From contig CAIYCP010000264.1 of NCBI GenBank assembly GCA_903924715.1, forward strand, positions 1 through 16,355: a stretch of DNA of 16,355 nucleotides, read 5' to 3'. The DNA is from an uncultured beta proteobacterium (GTDB lineage: Bacteria > Pseudomonadota > Gammaproteobacteria > Burkholderiales > Burkholderiaceae_B). The translations under genes were made by a program, and so were the position numbers. The notes under the pieces were generated by a model that ran no database searches, was not told the origin of the DNA, and saw only the letters and a program-made list of their open reading frames with translations. Positions 1 to 7,211 of this stretch are shown one piece after another (the first letter of the stretch is position 1; each line of letters opens with the position of its first letter).

Positions 1-1
1 A

Positions 2-448
2 ATCACAATTCTTGGTGCGTTACCACTCTCGATCGGTGGCGCCTTTGTTGCCTTGCTACTGACTGGAAAAAGCTTTTCAATGCCCTCGCTGATCGGCTTG
101 ATTATGTTGATGGGTATTGTGACTAAAAACTCAATTCTTTTAGTGGAGTATGCGATTGTCGCGCGGCGTAGTGGTATTTCAAGAACAGAGGCCTTGCTCG
201 ATGCGTGTCATAAGCGGGCGCGTCCGATTGTGATGACCACGATTGCGATGATTGCCGGAATGTTTCCGATTGCAATCGGCTGGGGCTCGGATCCAAGTTT
301 TCGTTCGCCAATGTCGATTGCGGTGATGGGTGGATTGTTGACCTCGACGGTCCTAAGCTTGTTAGTCATCCCGGCAGTGTTCACCTATATTGATGATCTT
401 GCTCAGTGGCTGCAACGCATGAAGACTCGACTGACGCGCAACGCTTAA
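2..448 (+). CDS. RND efflux transporter permease, C-terminal fragment (5' end outside window)
   Basis: The frame is open from the first bases of the window to a TAA at 446-448, so this is the last ~148 residues of a much longer gene; the family is normally about 1,000-1,050 residues. The visible part matches the C-terminal membrane domain of AcrB/MdtB-type hydrophobe/amphiphile efflux pumps: a helix with GIVTKNSILLVEYA, the cytoplasmic stretch with the conserved ARPIVMTT segment, a helix ending in GMFPIAIG, and a final helix around MGGLLTSTVLSLLVIPAVF. Such pumps act in the inner membrane as trimers, exchanging protons for drugs or other amphiphiles, together with a periplasmic adaptor and an outer-membrane channel. 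The adaptor gene probably lies upstream, outside the window. Substrate cannot be inferred. The gene is convergent with the next one, with 27 nt between the two stop codons. Confidence 0.93.
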   Translation: MTILGALPLSIGGAFVALLLTGKSFSMPSLIGLIMLMGIVTKNSILLVEYAIVARRSGISRTEALLDACHKRARPIVMTTIAMIAGMFPIAIGWGSDPSFRSPMSIAVMGGLLTSTVLSLLVIPAVFTYIDDLAQWLQRMKTRLTRNA

Positions 449-476
449 GGGCGAAGCGCGCTGCGTGTTGTTGCGC
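436..476. terminator. Inverted repeat across convergent gene ends
   Basis: GCGCAAC at 436-442 is the exact reverse complement of GTTGCGC at 470-476. The 27-nt loop contains the 8-bp palindrome AGCGCGCT (455-462). The repeat spans both stop codons of the convergent RND and binding-protein genes, a position where a bidirectional terminator is expected. There is no T-run on either side and the loop is long, so this is only a weak candidate. Confidence 0.22.
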
Positions 477-2056
477 TAGGTTTTGCGCATCGTATAAAAA
501 ACGGGCCCCTGCTCTTGAAAATCGATCCAACCTTTGCGTAAAGCCATGAGTTTATAGATGGCACCAAGGGGGATGTAGGGCACTTGATCGAAAACTTGCA
601 CCTGAATCTCTTGGCACAGTGCTTTACGCTGTTCAGGGGTGGCCGCATAAAACCAATCGGTACGCAATTTTTCGATTGTTGGATTTGTGGGCCAGCCAAA
701 CCAGGCCTGTTTGCCTGTTCCCCGAATGCCTAGATTGCTGGTGGGATCCAGATTGCTGGTGCCGGTCATTGCAGTGAAGCCCACGTTCCAGCCACCCGAG
801 GCGGGTGGCTCTTGGCTGTTGCGTCGTTGTAGATAACTGCCCCAGTCCATTGAACGTAAGTCAACTTTCAACTCTAATTTTTTAAACAAATCAGCGGTCA
901 CTAAAGCCGATGCATGATGCGTCGGCGAATCGACGGGGTCAAGCAAGACAATTGCTTGGCCGTTGTAGCCAGCCTGTTTGATGAGTGAGCGGGCGAGTGC
1001 GAAGTCGCGTTTGCCAGTCAATTTGTCTAAGCTTGCAGTCGTTGCCATCGGTGTGCCGGGTGCCCACACCCCCACCTTGTCATGCCAGTATTCAGGAAAC
1101 TCAGAGCCATTTGCTGCAGTCATATATTCTGTCTGATTTACAACAGCCAGAATCGCGCGACGCATCAGGATATTGTCGAAGGGAGGGTGAAGGTGGTTAA
1201 ACCGCATGATTGCAATCGAGGGCAAATCACTTTTAATGAGCGTAATGGCTTTGTCTTTGCGCAAGATGGGTAAGAAGTCGTTGTCAACCGCTTCGATGCC
1301 ATCGACTTCGTTGTTTTGCAGTGCCGCGACAGCAGTGGCGCGATCATTGATGACATGCCATTTGATGTCTGTCACGTGTGCAATTTTTGGACCAGCCGTA
1401 TTGCGTGCGACACCATCTTTGCGTGGAACATACTCATTAAATTTTTCATATATGACTTGCGAGCCAGACACCCATTTCTCGGCAATAAATCGATAAGGCC
1501 CACTGCCAATCATTTCTTTGACTGGGATGTTATCGGGCGTGTTTGCCAAGCGTTCGGGCATGATCGAAGCAGACGAGCCCGAAAGTGAGTACATGAGCAA
1601 AGGAAATGGTTTGCTGAGGGTGATTTGTATGGTGTTGTCAGAGACTGCCTTGATCTCTTGAATTAATTCAATCAGCGTTTGCCCAAGCGGATTGCGTTTA
1701 CCAAAACGCTTGATGCTCGCGATGATGTCTTTACTTAGCACAGGCGAGCCATCGTGAAACTTCAGGCCATCACGTAGCGTGATCTTCCAGATCAAGTCAT
1801 TATTTTCGACAGACTGTTGACCAACCATTTGTGGTTGTGGCTGATAGTTGTTGTCTAAGCCGTAGAGCGTATCAAAGACCTGAAGTGCATGGCAGGCCGT
1901 GATGGTTGCGGTTGTAAACATGGGATCAAGCAGGGCAAGATCATTCTCGGGTACCCAGCGCAGTAGCGTTTTACCTGTTTGCGCAAAGCTTGATGTTGGC
2001 AGCTGAGCGAGCCCGGCTGCTGCACCAGAACTCAGGATGAAGGTTCTGCGATCCAT
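476..2056 (-). CDS. ABC transporter substrate-binding protein, family 5 (peptide/nickel type), Tat-like leader
   Basis: This 526-residue protein has the normal length of the SBP_bac_5 (DppA/OppA/NikA) family. Family hallmarks are the early segment NDLALLDPMFTTAT (38-51), FDTLYGLD (61-68) and the signature WKITLRDGLKFHDGSPV (90-106). The N-terminus MDRRTFILSS resembles a twin-arginine motif (RR-T-F-I-L), followed by a small-residue hydrophobic core and a likely cleavage site near SFAQ (23-26), so periplasmic export is predicted, probably by Tat. Proteins of this family bind oligopeptides, opines or similar ligands for an ABC importer. The start is the ATG at 2054-2056, with AGGAA six nt upstream. 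It lies 31 nt downstream of the VWA gene on the same strand and may be cotranscribed with it. No ABC permease or ATPase gene is in the window, so its partner subunits are elsewhere or absent. Ligand unknown. Confidence 0.92.
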   Translation of the reverse strand: MDRRTFILSSGAAAGLAQLPTSSFAQTGKTLLRWVPENDLALLDPMFTTATITACHALQVFDTLYGLDNNYQPQPQMVGQQSVENNDLIWKITLRDGLKFHDGSPVLSKDIIASIKRFGKRNPLGQTLIELIQEIKAVSDNTIQITLSKPFPLLMYSLSGSSASIMPERLANTPDNIPVKEMIGSGPYRFIAEKWVSGSQVIYEKFNEYVPRKDGVARNTAGPKIAHVTDIKWHVINDRATAVAALQNNEVDGIEAVDNDFLPILRKDKAITLIKSDLPSIAIMRFNHLHPPFDNILMRRAILAVVNQTEYMTAANGSEFPEYWHDKVGVWAPGTPMATTASLDKLTGKRDFALARSLIKQAGYNGQAIVLLDPVDSPTHHASALVTADLFKKLELKVDLRSMDWGSYLQRRNSQEPPASGGWNVGFTAMTGTSNLDPTSNLGIRGTGKQAWFGWPTNPTIEKLRTDWFYAATPEQRKALCQEIQVQVFDQVPYIPLGAIYKLMALRKGWIDFQEQGPVFYTMRKT

Positions 2057-2087
2057 GGTGTATTCCTGTGATAAGTAAAATTGAAAA

Positions 2088-3182
2088 TCAGTGTTCAGTT
2101 GTCGGCCGTTTAAACCAGACGAGTGATAGCAATAAAGCCAAGAGGGTCAGCAGAAGTGCGCCTGCGCCAAACAGTGCAGTAACTTCAGTATCGCGCCGTT
2201 CAAGAGAGAACTTGCTGGACAAATGGCGATATACCTCTTTTAAGTCCTGAGAATTTCCGGCCCGATAGAATTCACCCTCAGTAATCTTTGCGACGGCTTG
2301 GAGGGCTTGTTCATCGACACGTGCATAAAAAGAAGACCCTTCCCAACCAGGAATGAAGCCGTTTGGCGTGCCAAAGGCGACTGTGTAGACACGCACACCT
2401 CGTTGAGCCGCTTGTTTAGCTGCAGCTAAGGGATCGGGCCCATTGGTGCGTCGACCATCGGATAACAAGATGATTGCGCCATTTGAGTATGAGCCAGGAG
2501 GAACGGGTGGGGGCGCGGGTGTCTGTGGTGTCACAGACTTACGTTCAGCGAGCGGTTTGCTGCCCCAGCGCCCAAACTCTTCACCGTAGATTGCGGCCTG
2601 CAGGTCAACACCAGAGTTTGGGAGCAGCGTGGATAAGGCGAGTAGTAAGCCGCTTCCTGTGGCGGTGCCTCGCTGTAGTTGAAACCGATCGATCGAGGCA
2701 ACCAAGGCTTCTCGTTCGTCTGTGATTTGTTGCACCAGCTGTGCGGTGCCCGCAAAGGAAACAATACCGATGCGAATATTGCTGGGTAATTCACTTAAAA
2801 ATTCTTTAACCGTTGCTTGCGCGGCCTGGATGCGGTTGGGTTCAACATCTTCGGCCAACATACTGCGAGAGACATCCACCGCAAGCACCAAGGTCATGTA
2901 ATCCGCTGGGAGTGTGACCTGAGCCGTCGGCCTTGCGATGCCGATTGCGGCCACGCATAAAGCAAGCCAGAGTAAGGCTGGGGGTGTATGGCGGCGCCAA
3001 CTATTACGCCGGCCAAGCGCTTGCCGAATAATCGTCAGATTTGGGTATGTATAGGCAAAGCGACGTCTGCCCCTGAGTAGCCATAGGTAGCCAAAGGGCA
3101 GCGCTAGCACTAAAACGAAACACCATAAAAAGTGTGGCCAAATAAAGTGCATGAACGCATCAGTAGAGTTATGATGAACCAT
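2088..3182 (-). CDS. VWA-domain membrane protein, BatA-like (paralogue 1)
   Basis: From the ATG at 3180-3182 this encodes 364 residues. Two N-terminal hydrophobic helices (about 18-36 and 69-84) and one C-terminal helix (about 336-356) enclose a periplasmic von Willebrand factor A domain. The MIDAS motif DxSxS is present as DVSRS (103-107), the MIDAS Thr is in RGTATG (T173), and the later Asp is in LLSDG (D242), so metal binding looks intact. A proline-rich insert of about 40-45 residues (190-234) lies inside the domain, before the LLSDG strand. The start is uncertain. GGTGAT (3189-3194) precedes the ATG at 3182 by 6 nt and matches the anti-Shine-Dalgarno. A GTG one codon upstream and an ATG at 3150-3152, giving MHFIWPHFLW as in many homologues, are alternatives. 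It is divergent from the protease gene and resembles the second VWA gene at 6194. Likely a MoxR partner; exact role unknown. Confidence 0.88.
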   Translation of the reverse strand: MVHHNSTDAFMHFIWPHFLWCFVLVLALPFGYLWLLRGRRRFAYTYPNLTIIRQALGRRNSWRRHTPPALLWLALCVAAIGIARPTAQVTLPADYMTLVLAVDVSRSMLAEDVEPNRIQAAQATVKEFLSELPSNIRIGIVSFAGTAQLVQQITDEREALVASIDRFQLQRGTATGSGLLLALSTLLPNSGVDLQAAIYGEEFGRWGSKPLAERKSVTPQTPAPPPVPPGSYSNGAIILLSDGRRTNGPDPLAAAKQAAQRGVRVYTVAFGTPNGFIPGWEGSSFYARVDEQALQAVAKITEGEFYRAGNSQDLKEVYRHLSSKFSLERRDTEVTALFGAGALLLTLLALLLSLVWFKRPTTEH

Positions 3183-3188
3183 CACTTT

Positions 3189-3194
3189 ATCACC
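3189..3194 (-). promoter_or_regulatory. Ribosome binding site deciding the VWA start
   Basis: Read on the minus strand this is GGTGAT, which pairs with the 3' end of 16S rRNA (GGAGGTGAT consensus). It sits 6 nt before the ATG at 3180-3182. It favours that start over the downstream ATG at 3152, which has no purine-rich sequence in front of it. Confidence 0.45.
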
Positions 3195-3216
3195 GCTTTG
3201 CGGGATTAGGTTTTTT

Positions 3217-4125
3217 ATGAAACGGGCCGCGCTCTATAGCCGTCGTTCAGTCTCAGGCCTTAAATTGCCTGAGGAGTCAGTTGCGACGCAAACTTCCGCC
3301 GCACCTGCCGAGGCAGTGCACAACCGGTTCGCTTGGCGAAAATCTTACGAGCGGTTTGGCTTGTTATTTCTTGGCACCGTGCTGGCTTACTCGTTGCTCT
3401 TGCTTCGGGATTATGTTGAGCCGCTTCGACCTGAGTTGACGCAAGAGCAAATTGACGCTGCAGTCTTGCACACCCTAGCGACCAAAGATTTACCGGCGCG
3501 TGCCGCCCGCGCGGCTGCACTGATTGCGCCATCGATCGTGCGAATTCGGGGCGACATACTGGATGCCAAGGGTACGCAGGTGGGTGATGACGAACTTGGT
3601 GTTGGCACCGGCGTTGTGATCAAAGAAGACGGCACGATTTTGACTAATTTGCATGTGGTCTCGGCCTCGCCGCGCCTAGTGGTGACCTTCGCAGATGGTC
3701 TAGAGTCGCCCGCAGAACTCGTATCGGCCCAGCGCGACAAAGACCTCGCGGTGATTAAGCCTCTTAATATCCCAGATGATCTGCAGCCAGCGACCATGGG
3801 GTCTAGTCAAAATATCGGTCCTGGTGATGACGTCGTGGTGGTGGGGTTTCCTTTTGGGATGGGGCCTTCGGTTTCCGCTGGTGTGATTTCTGGTTTAAAT
3901 CGAACGTTCAAACCTGCTGAGGGGCCACCTTTGACTGGGCTGATTCAGTTTGATGCTGCTGCCAACCCAGGAAATTCTGGGGGGCCTTTGATCAACATGG
4001 CAGGAGAAGTGCTGGGGATTGTGACGGCGATTTTGAATCCGACCAGTGTCAGAACATTTATCGGGATTGGGTTTGCAATTACGATAGAAAGTGCAGGTGT
4101 AGCCCTGGGTATGCCCCCGTTTTAA
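3217..4125 (+). CDS. Membrane-anchored HtrA/DegP-like serine protease without PDZ domain
   Basis: This 302-residue protein belongs to the S1C trypsin-like proteases. A cytoplasmic N-terminus of about 46 residues is followed by one hydrophobic helix (about 47-63), then the protease domain (about 100-295) on the periplasmic side. The catalytic triad is visible: His146 in TNLHVV, Asp176 in DKDLAVIKP, and Ser254 in NPGNSGGPL. DegP, DegQ and DegS carry one or two PDZ domains after this point, but here the protein ends about 48 residues after the serine at GMPPF. Substrate selection must therefore work differently, or through a partner protein. The start ATG at 3217 has AGG (3208-3210) six nt upstream. 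It is divergent from the first VWA gene with only 34 bp between the starts, and leads the MoxR-DUF58-VWA run, 35 nt ahead of moxR. A role in envelope protein quality control with the MoxR/VWA proteins is inferred. Confidence 0.9.
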   Translation: MKRAALYSRRSVSGLKLPEESVATQTSAAPAEAVHNRFAWRKSYERFGLLFLGTVLAYSLLLLRDYVEPLRPELTQEQIDAAVLHTLATKDLPARAARAAALIAPSIVRIRGDILDAKGTQVGDDELGVGTGVVIKEDGTILTNLHVVSASPRLVVTFADGLESPAELVSAQRDKDLAVIKPLNIPDDLQPATMGSSQNIGPGDDVVVVGFPFGMGPSVSAGVISGLNRTFKPAEGPPLTGLIQFDAAANPGNSGGPLINMAGEVLGIVTAILNPTSVRTFIGIGFAITIESAGVALGMPPF

Positions 4126-4160
4126 CTTGAACCTATAAGACGTGAACCGACGAGAAGCCT

Positions 4161-5195
4161 ATGAATAGCGAAGCGCAAGCCTGGAATCGTGGCCAGTCCC
4201 CCCAACCCGTTCAAGAGACTGCGCTCTTGATGGAGCGTGTGCTATATGAAGTTAAACGCGTGGTGGTCGGACAAGACCAGTTTTTAGAGCGGATGCTCGT
4301 CGCGATTTTGGCTCAAGGTCACTTGCTGATTGAGGGTGTGCCAGGCTTGGCTAAAACCTTAACGGTCAACACCTTGGCTAAGGCCATTCGAGGTTCTTTC
4401 AAGCGCATTCAATTTACGCCTGACCTATTGCCTGCAGATTTGGTGGGCACTCAAATTTATAATCAAAAGACGAGCGAATTCAGTACGGTGTTAGGCCCTG
4501 TCTTTGCAAATCTCTTGCTAGCCGATGAAATTAATCGAGCGCCTGCAAAGGTCCAAAGTGCCTTGCTTGAGGTGATGCAAGAAAGACAAGTGACGATTGC
4601 CGGTCAAACGCACAAAGTGCCCTCTCCGTTTTTGGTGATGGCGACGCAAAATCCTATTGAGACCGAGGGTACTTATCCATTACCTGAAGCACAGGTCGAT
4701 CGCTTTATGATGAAAGTGCTGATCGGTTATCCCAAAGAAGAAGAAGAGTTTGTGATTGTGCAGCGCGTGATTGGCCCTGCGATCGATATTGCGGCGGTCG
4801 CTACGACAGAACAGATCGCCGCTTTGCAGCATCAATCACGGCAAGGGTACGTTGATCCAGGGCTGATTCAGTATGCGGTCAAGCTGGTGTCGGCCACCCG
4901 TGATCCCGCACGGTTTGGTTTACCTGATCTCGCGCGTTACCTGACGTTTGGGGCGAGTCCGCGTGCGACGATTGGGTTGATTGAAGGCGCGCGTGCGCTT
5001 GCATTTTTACGTGGACGCAGCTACGCCTTGCCACAAGATGTTGTAGATTTGGTTCCTGATGTCTTGCGGCATCGTTTAGTCTTGTCGTACGAGGCCTTGT
5101 CTGATGGCTTATCCGCCGATCAACTGATTGAGCAAATTTTGCGGGCGGTGCCCGTGCCAGACAAGCCGCTCGATAGCCATGTTCGCGTTTCTTAA
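4161..5195 (+). CDS. MoxR-family AAA+ ATPase
   Basis: This 344-residue protein has the normal length of MoxR ATPases. Walker A is GVPGLAKT (59-66), Walker B is LLLADE (118-123) followed by INRAPAKVQSALLEVMQE, sensor 1 is in ATQNP (161-165), the conserved EAQVDRF lies at 176-182, and a sensor-2-like GASPRA occurs in the C-terminal lid. MoxR ATPases are chaperone-like AAA+ proteins that help activate or mature partner complexes, often through VWA-domain proteins, for example methanol dehydrogenase activation and RavA-ViaA. The start ATG at 4161 is preceded by a GAGAAG purine stretch. The 3' end overlaps the DUF58 gene by 17 nt, so the two are translationally coupled. The gene lies between the protease and the DUF58 and VWA genes, which strongly suggests these are its clients or cofactors. 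The symbol moxR is a family name and no specific client is known here. Confidence 0.95.
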   Translation: MNSEAQAWNRGQSPQPVQETALLMERVLYEVKRVVVGQDQFLERMLVAILAQGHLLIEGVPGLAKTLTVNTLAKAIRGSFKRIQFTPDLLPADLVGTQIYNQKTSEFSTVLGPVFANLLLADEINRAPAKVQSALLEVMQERQVTIAGQTHKVPSPFLVMATQNPIETEGTYPLPEAQVDRFMMKVLIGYPKEEEEFVIVQRVIGPAIDIAAVATTEQIAALQHQSRQGYVDPGLIQYAVKLVSATRDPARFGLPDLARYLTFGASPRATIGLIEGARALAFLRGRSYALPQDVVDLVPDVLRHRLVLSYEALSDGLSADQLIEQILRAVPVPDKPLDSHVRVS

Positions 5196-6189
5196 ACGCT
5201 TTAAGCGTCAGTCGGCCGTTGCGCAAGAATTTTCGCGCGACACAGAGACCGCGGCACTTGTTCCTCGTCCGGATGCGTTGTTGCGTCAGTTGGAATGGAC
5301 GGTGATACGACGACTAGACGGACAGTTGCAAGGTGACTATCGCACGCTGTTTCGTGGTGCGGGTTTAATGCTCGCTGACTTGCGTGAATATCAGACACAT
5401 GATGATGTGCGACATATTGATTGGAATGTCACCGCCAGGATGCAAGTGCCTTATGTACGCGAGCATCAAGAAGACCGAGAAATGACGGCTTGGTTTGTGG
5501 TGGATTTGTCGGGCTCTATTGATTTTGGTTCAAGCCAAGTCAGTAAACGAACCCTTGCAATTGAATGTGTAGGCGTGCTTGCGCGCTTGTTGACGCAACA
5601 TGGTAATCGAGTAGGTGCCTTGCTTTATACCGGTGCTGGCGGTCATGCCAACGTGCATATTCCTGCCAGATCAGGTCGACGCCAGGTACTGCATTTATTA
5701 GACCGCATGACGCGCGCTGAATCTATTAAACAAACACAAGAAACCGATTTAGGGACGCTCTTGAGAGATGTGCAATCCATCTTAAAGAGGCGCTCGACTG
5801 TTTTTATATTGTCAGATTTTTTAAGCCAGCCTGGCTGGGATCGCGCCTTAAATCAATTGGCGCGCCGTCATGAAGTGGTGGCGATCCGCTTGTTTGATCC
5901 CGTGGAATCCGTATTGCCAAATAACGGGCTGTTGGTGATGCAGGATGCCGAGACGGGTGAACAGATTTTTGTTGATTCGCATGATACGAGTTTTCGAAAA
6001 CGTTTTGCTGAACAAGCAATCTTGCGCGAAGAAAATTTGCGCGAAAGTTTTGCACATGCTGGCGTTGATTGCATGGAGTTGCAGACCGACGAGCCCATTG
6101 ATCAAGCGCTGATTCGCTTCACGCGAATGCGCAAACGTCGCAGCCAAGTGGCCACCGGTGCCGCTTCTGGTGTTTTTGCGAGCACGTGA
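5179..6189 (+). CDS. DUF58 domain protein (VWA-like), MoxR-linked
   Basis: From the ATG at 5179 this is 336 residues. The DUF58 core is clear: LADLREYQTHDDVRHIDWNV lies at about 65-84, then VREHQEDRE, then a degenerate VWA/MIDAS motif VVDLSGS (107-113) and a second acidic motif in FILSDF (D213). There is no signal peptide and no convincing transmembrane helix, so it is probably cytoplasmic, like the DUF58 proteins of other MoxR operons. The reading frame stays open upstream to a possible non-ATG start at 5128, but that would overlap moxR by 68 nt. The ATG at 5179 gives a 17-nt overlap and a usual N-terminus. No strong ribosome binding site precedes it, consistent with coupling to moxR translation. 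The next gene starts 4 nt after the stop. It is presumably the intermediary between MoxR and the VWA membrane proteins; biochemical function unknown. Confidence 0.9.
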   Translation: MFAFLKRFKRQSAVAQEFSRDTETAALVPRPDALLRQLEWTVIRRLDGQLQGDYRTLFRGAGLMLADLREYQTHDDVRHIDWNVTARMQVPYVREHQEDREMTAWFVVDLSGSIDFGSSQVSKRTLAIECVGVLARLLTQHGNRVGALLYTGAGGHANVHIPARSGRRQVLHLLDRMTRAESIKQTQETDLGTLLRDVQSILKRRSTVFILSDFLSQPGWDRALNQLARRHEVVAIRLFDPVESVLPNNGLLVMQDAETGEQIFVDSHDTSFRKRFAEQAILREENLRESFAHAGVDCMELQTDEPIDQALIRFTRMRKRRSQVATGAASGVFAST

Positions 6190-6193
6190 TCCT

Positions 6194-7201
6194 ATGCCTT
6201 CGTTAAACTCCTTGACCTTGCTTTGGCCCTCTTTGTTGTGGGCATTTTCTGGGTTACCTTTTTTAATCGGTGCTTATCTCTGGTTCTGCCGTCGGCAAAG
6301 ATGGTCTCGCCATGGATGCGCACTGTTGATGCTGTTTGGCGTAAGTCTTGTGATTTTTTCTTTAGCGCGGCCCCGTGCAGTATTGTTGCTGCCGGGTCGT
6401 TTAGATACCGTCATGCTCGCGATTGATACTTCGGGCAGTATGCGGGCGGCGGATGTTCAGCCCAGTCGTCTTGAGGCGGCTCAGGCGGCGGTACGCACGT
6501 TTATTGCTGAACAGCCACCACTAGTCAAGGTCGGAATTGTGACGGTCGCGAGTACGGCAGCGGTGGCACAAGCGCCGACCTTAAGCCGCGACGAACTCTA
6601 TCGCGCAATCGAAAATCTACCTTTGCAAACAGGTTCTGCGTTAGGCAGTGGCATTTTGATTGCATTGGCGCAATTGTTGCCTGGTTCAGGAATTGAGGTC
6701 GAGAAACTTTTGACTGAGGCAGATCGTCCACCGCCAAAAGATACCGGCAAGCCCTTGGGGGCAGAGGGCAAAGGTTCGAATCAGGTCAAGCTCGATCCTG
6801 GGTCGAATAAAGCACTAGCGATCGTCTTGATCTCAGATGGGCAAAGTAATATGGGCCCTGACGCATTGAAGATGGCACAGCTTGCTGCAGACCATGGCGT
6901 GCGCGTCTACACGGTCGGTGTTGGGACACCTGAAGGGGTCGTACTCAAGGCCCAAGGATTGTCGATGCGAGTCAAGCTTGACGAAACAGCGCTCAAAAAA
7001 ATCGCTGATATTACGTTGGCTGATTATTATCGTGCAACAAACGCCAATGATTTAAAGAAAGTTTACGCGGCGCTCGCCACGACGATTCGCCTTGAAAAAC
7101 ACCAAAGCACCGAGGTGACCGCGCTAGTCCTGACCCTGGGTATGTTGTTGATTCTAGTGGCCGGTCTGTGGTCTCTACAGCGTGATGGGCGCGTGCTTTA
7201 G
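6194..7201 (+). CDS. VWA-domain membrane protein, BatA-like (paralogue 2)
   Basis: From the ATG at 6194, 4 nt after the DUF58 stop, this encodes 335 residues. The layout matches the first VWA gene: two N-terminal membrane helices (about 12-30 and 41-57), a periplasmic VWA domain, and a C-terminal helix (about 308-326). The MIDAS motif is canonical, DTSGS (78-82), with Ser148 in place of the usual Thr (QTGSALG) and Asp215 in LISDG. A charged and proline-containing insert (about 168-205) sits inside the domain just before LISDG, at the same place as in paralogue 1 but with different sequence. Shared segments such as GVRVYTV, GPD after the SDG motif, and DLKKVY/DLKEVY show common ancestry. A longer open frame begins at a non-ATG codon at 6158 but would overlap DUF58. 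Probable MoxR partner anchored in the inner membrane. It is the last gene of the run and is convergent with the next gene, with 10 bp between them. Confidence 0.9.
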   Translation: MPSLNSLTLLWPSLLWAFSGLPFLIGAYLWFCRRQRWSRHGCALLMLFGVSLVIFSLARPRAVLLLPGRLDTVMLAIDTSGSMRAADVQPSRLEAAQAAVRTFIAEQPPLVKVGIVTVASTAAVAQAPTLSRDELYRAIENLPLQTGSALGSGILIALAQLLPGSGIEVEKLLTEADRPPPKDTGKPLGAEGKGSNQVKLDPGSNKALAIVLISDGQSNMGPDALKMAQLAADHGVRVYTVGVGTPEGVVLKAQGLSMRVKLDETALKKIADITLADYYRATNANDLKKVYAALATTIRLEKHQSTEVTALVLTLGMLLILVAGLWSLQRDGRVL

Positions 7202-7211
7202 TTAAGTTGCC

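Noticed and set aside
5128..5178. Upstream extension of the DUF58 gene from a non-ATG codon
   Set aside because: It would overlap moxR by 68 nt and gives a leader unlike other DUF58 proteins; ATG 5179 fits a coupled start.
2088..7201. A mobile or defence island reading for the MoxR/VWA/protease region
   Set aside because: MoxR with VWA proteins occurs in some defence systems, but here DUF58 and BatA-like membrane proteins point to the housekeeping Bat-type arrangement. No nuclease, integrase, tRNA or direct repeats are seen.
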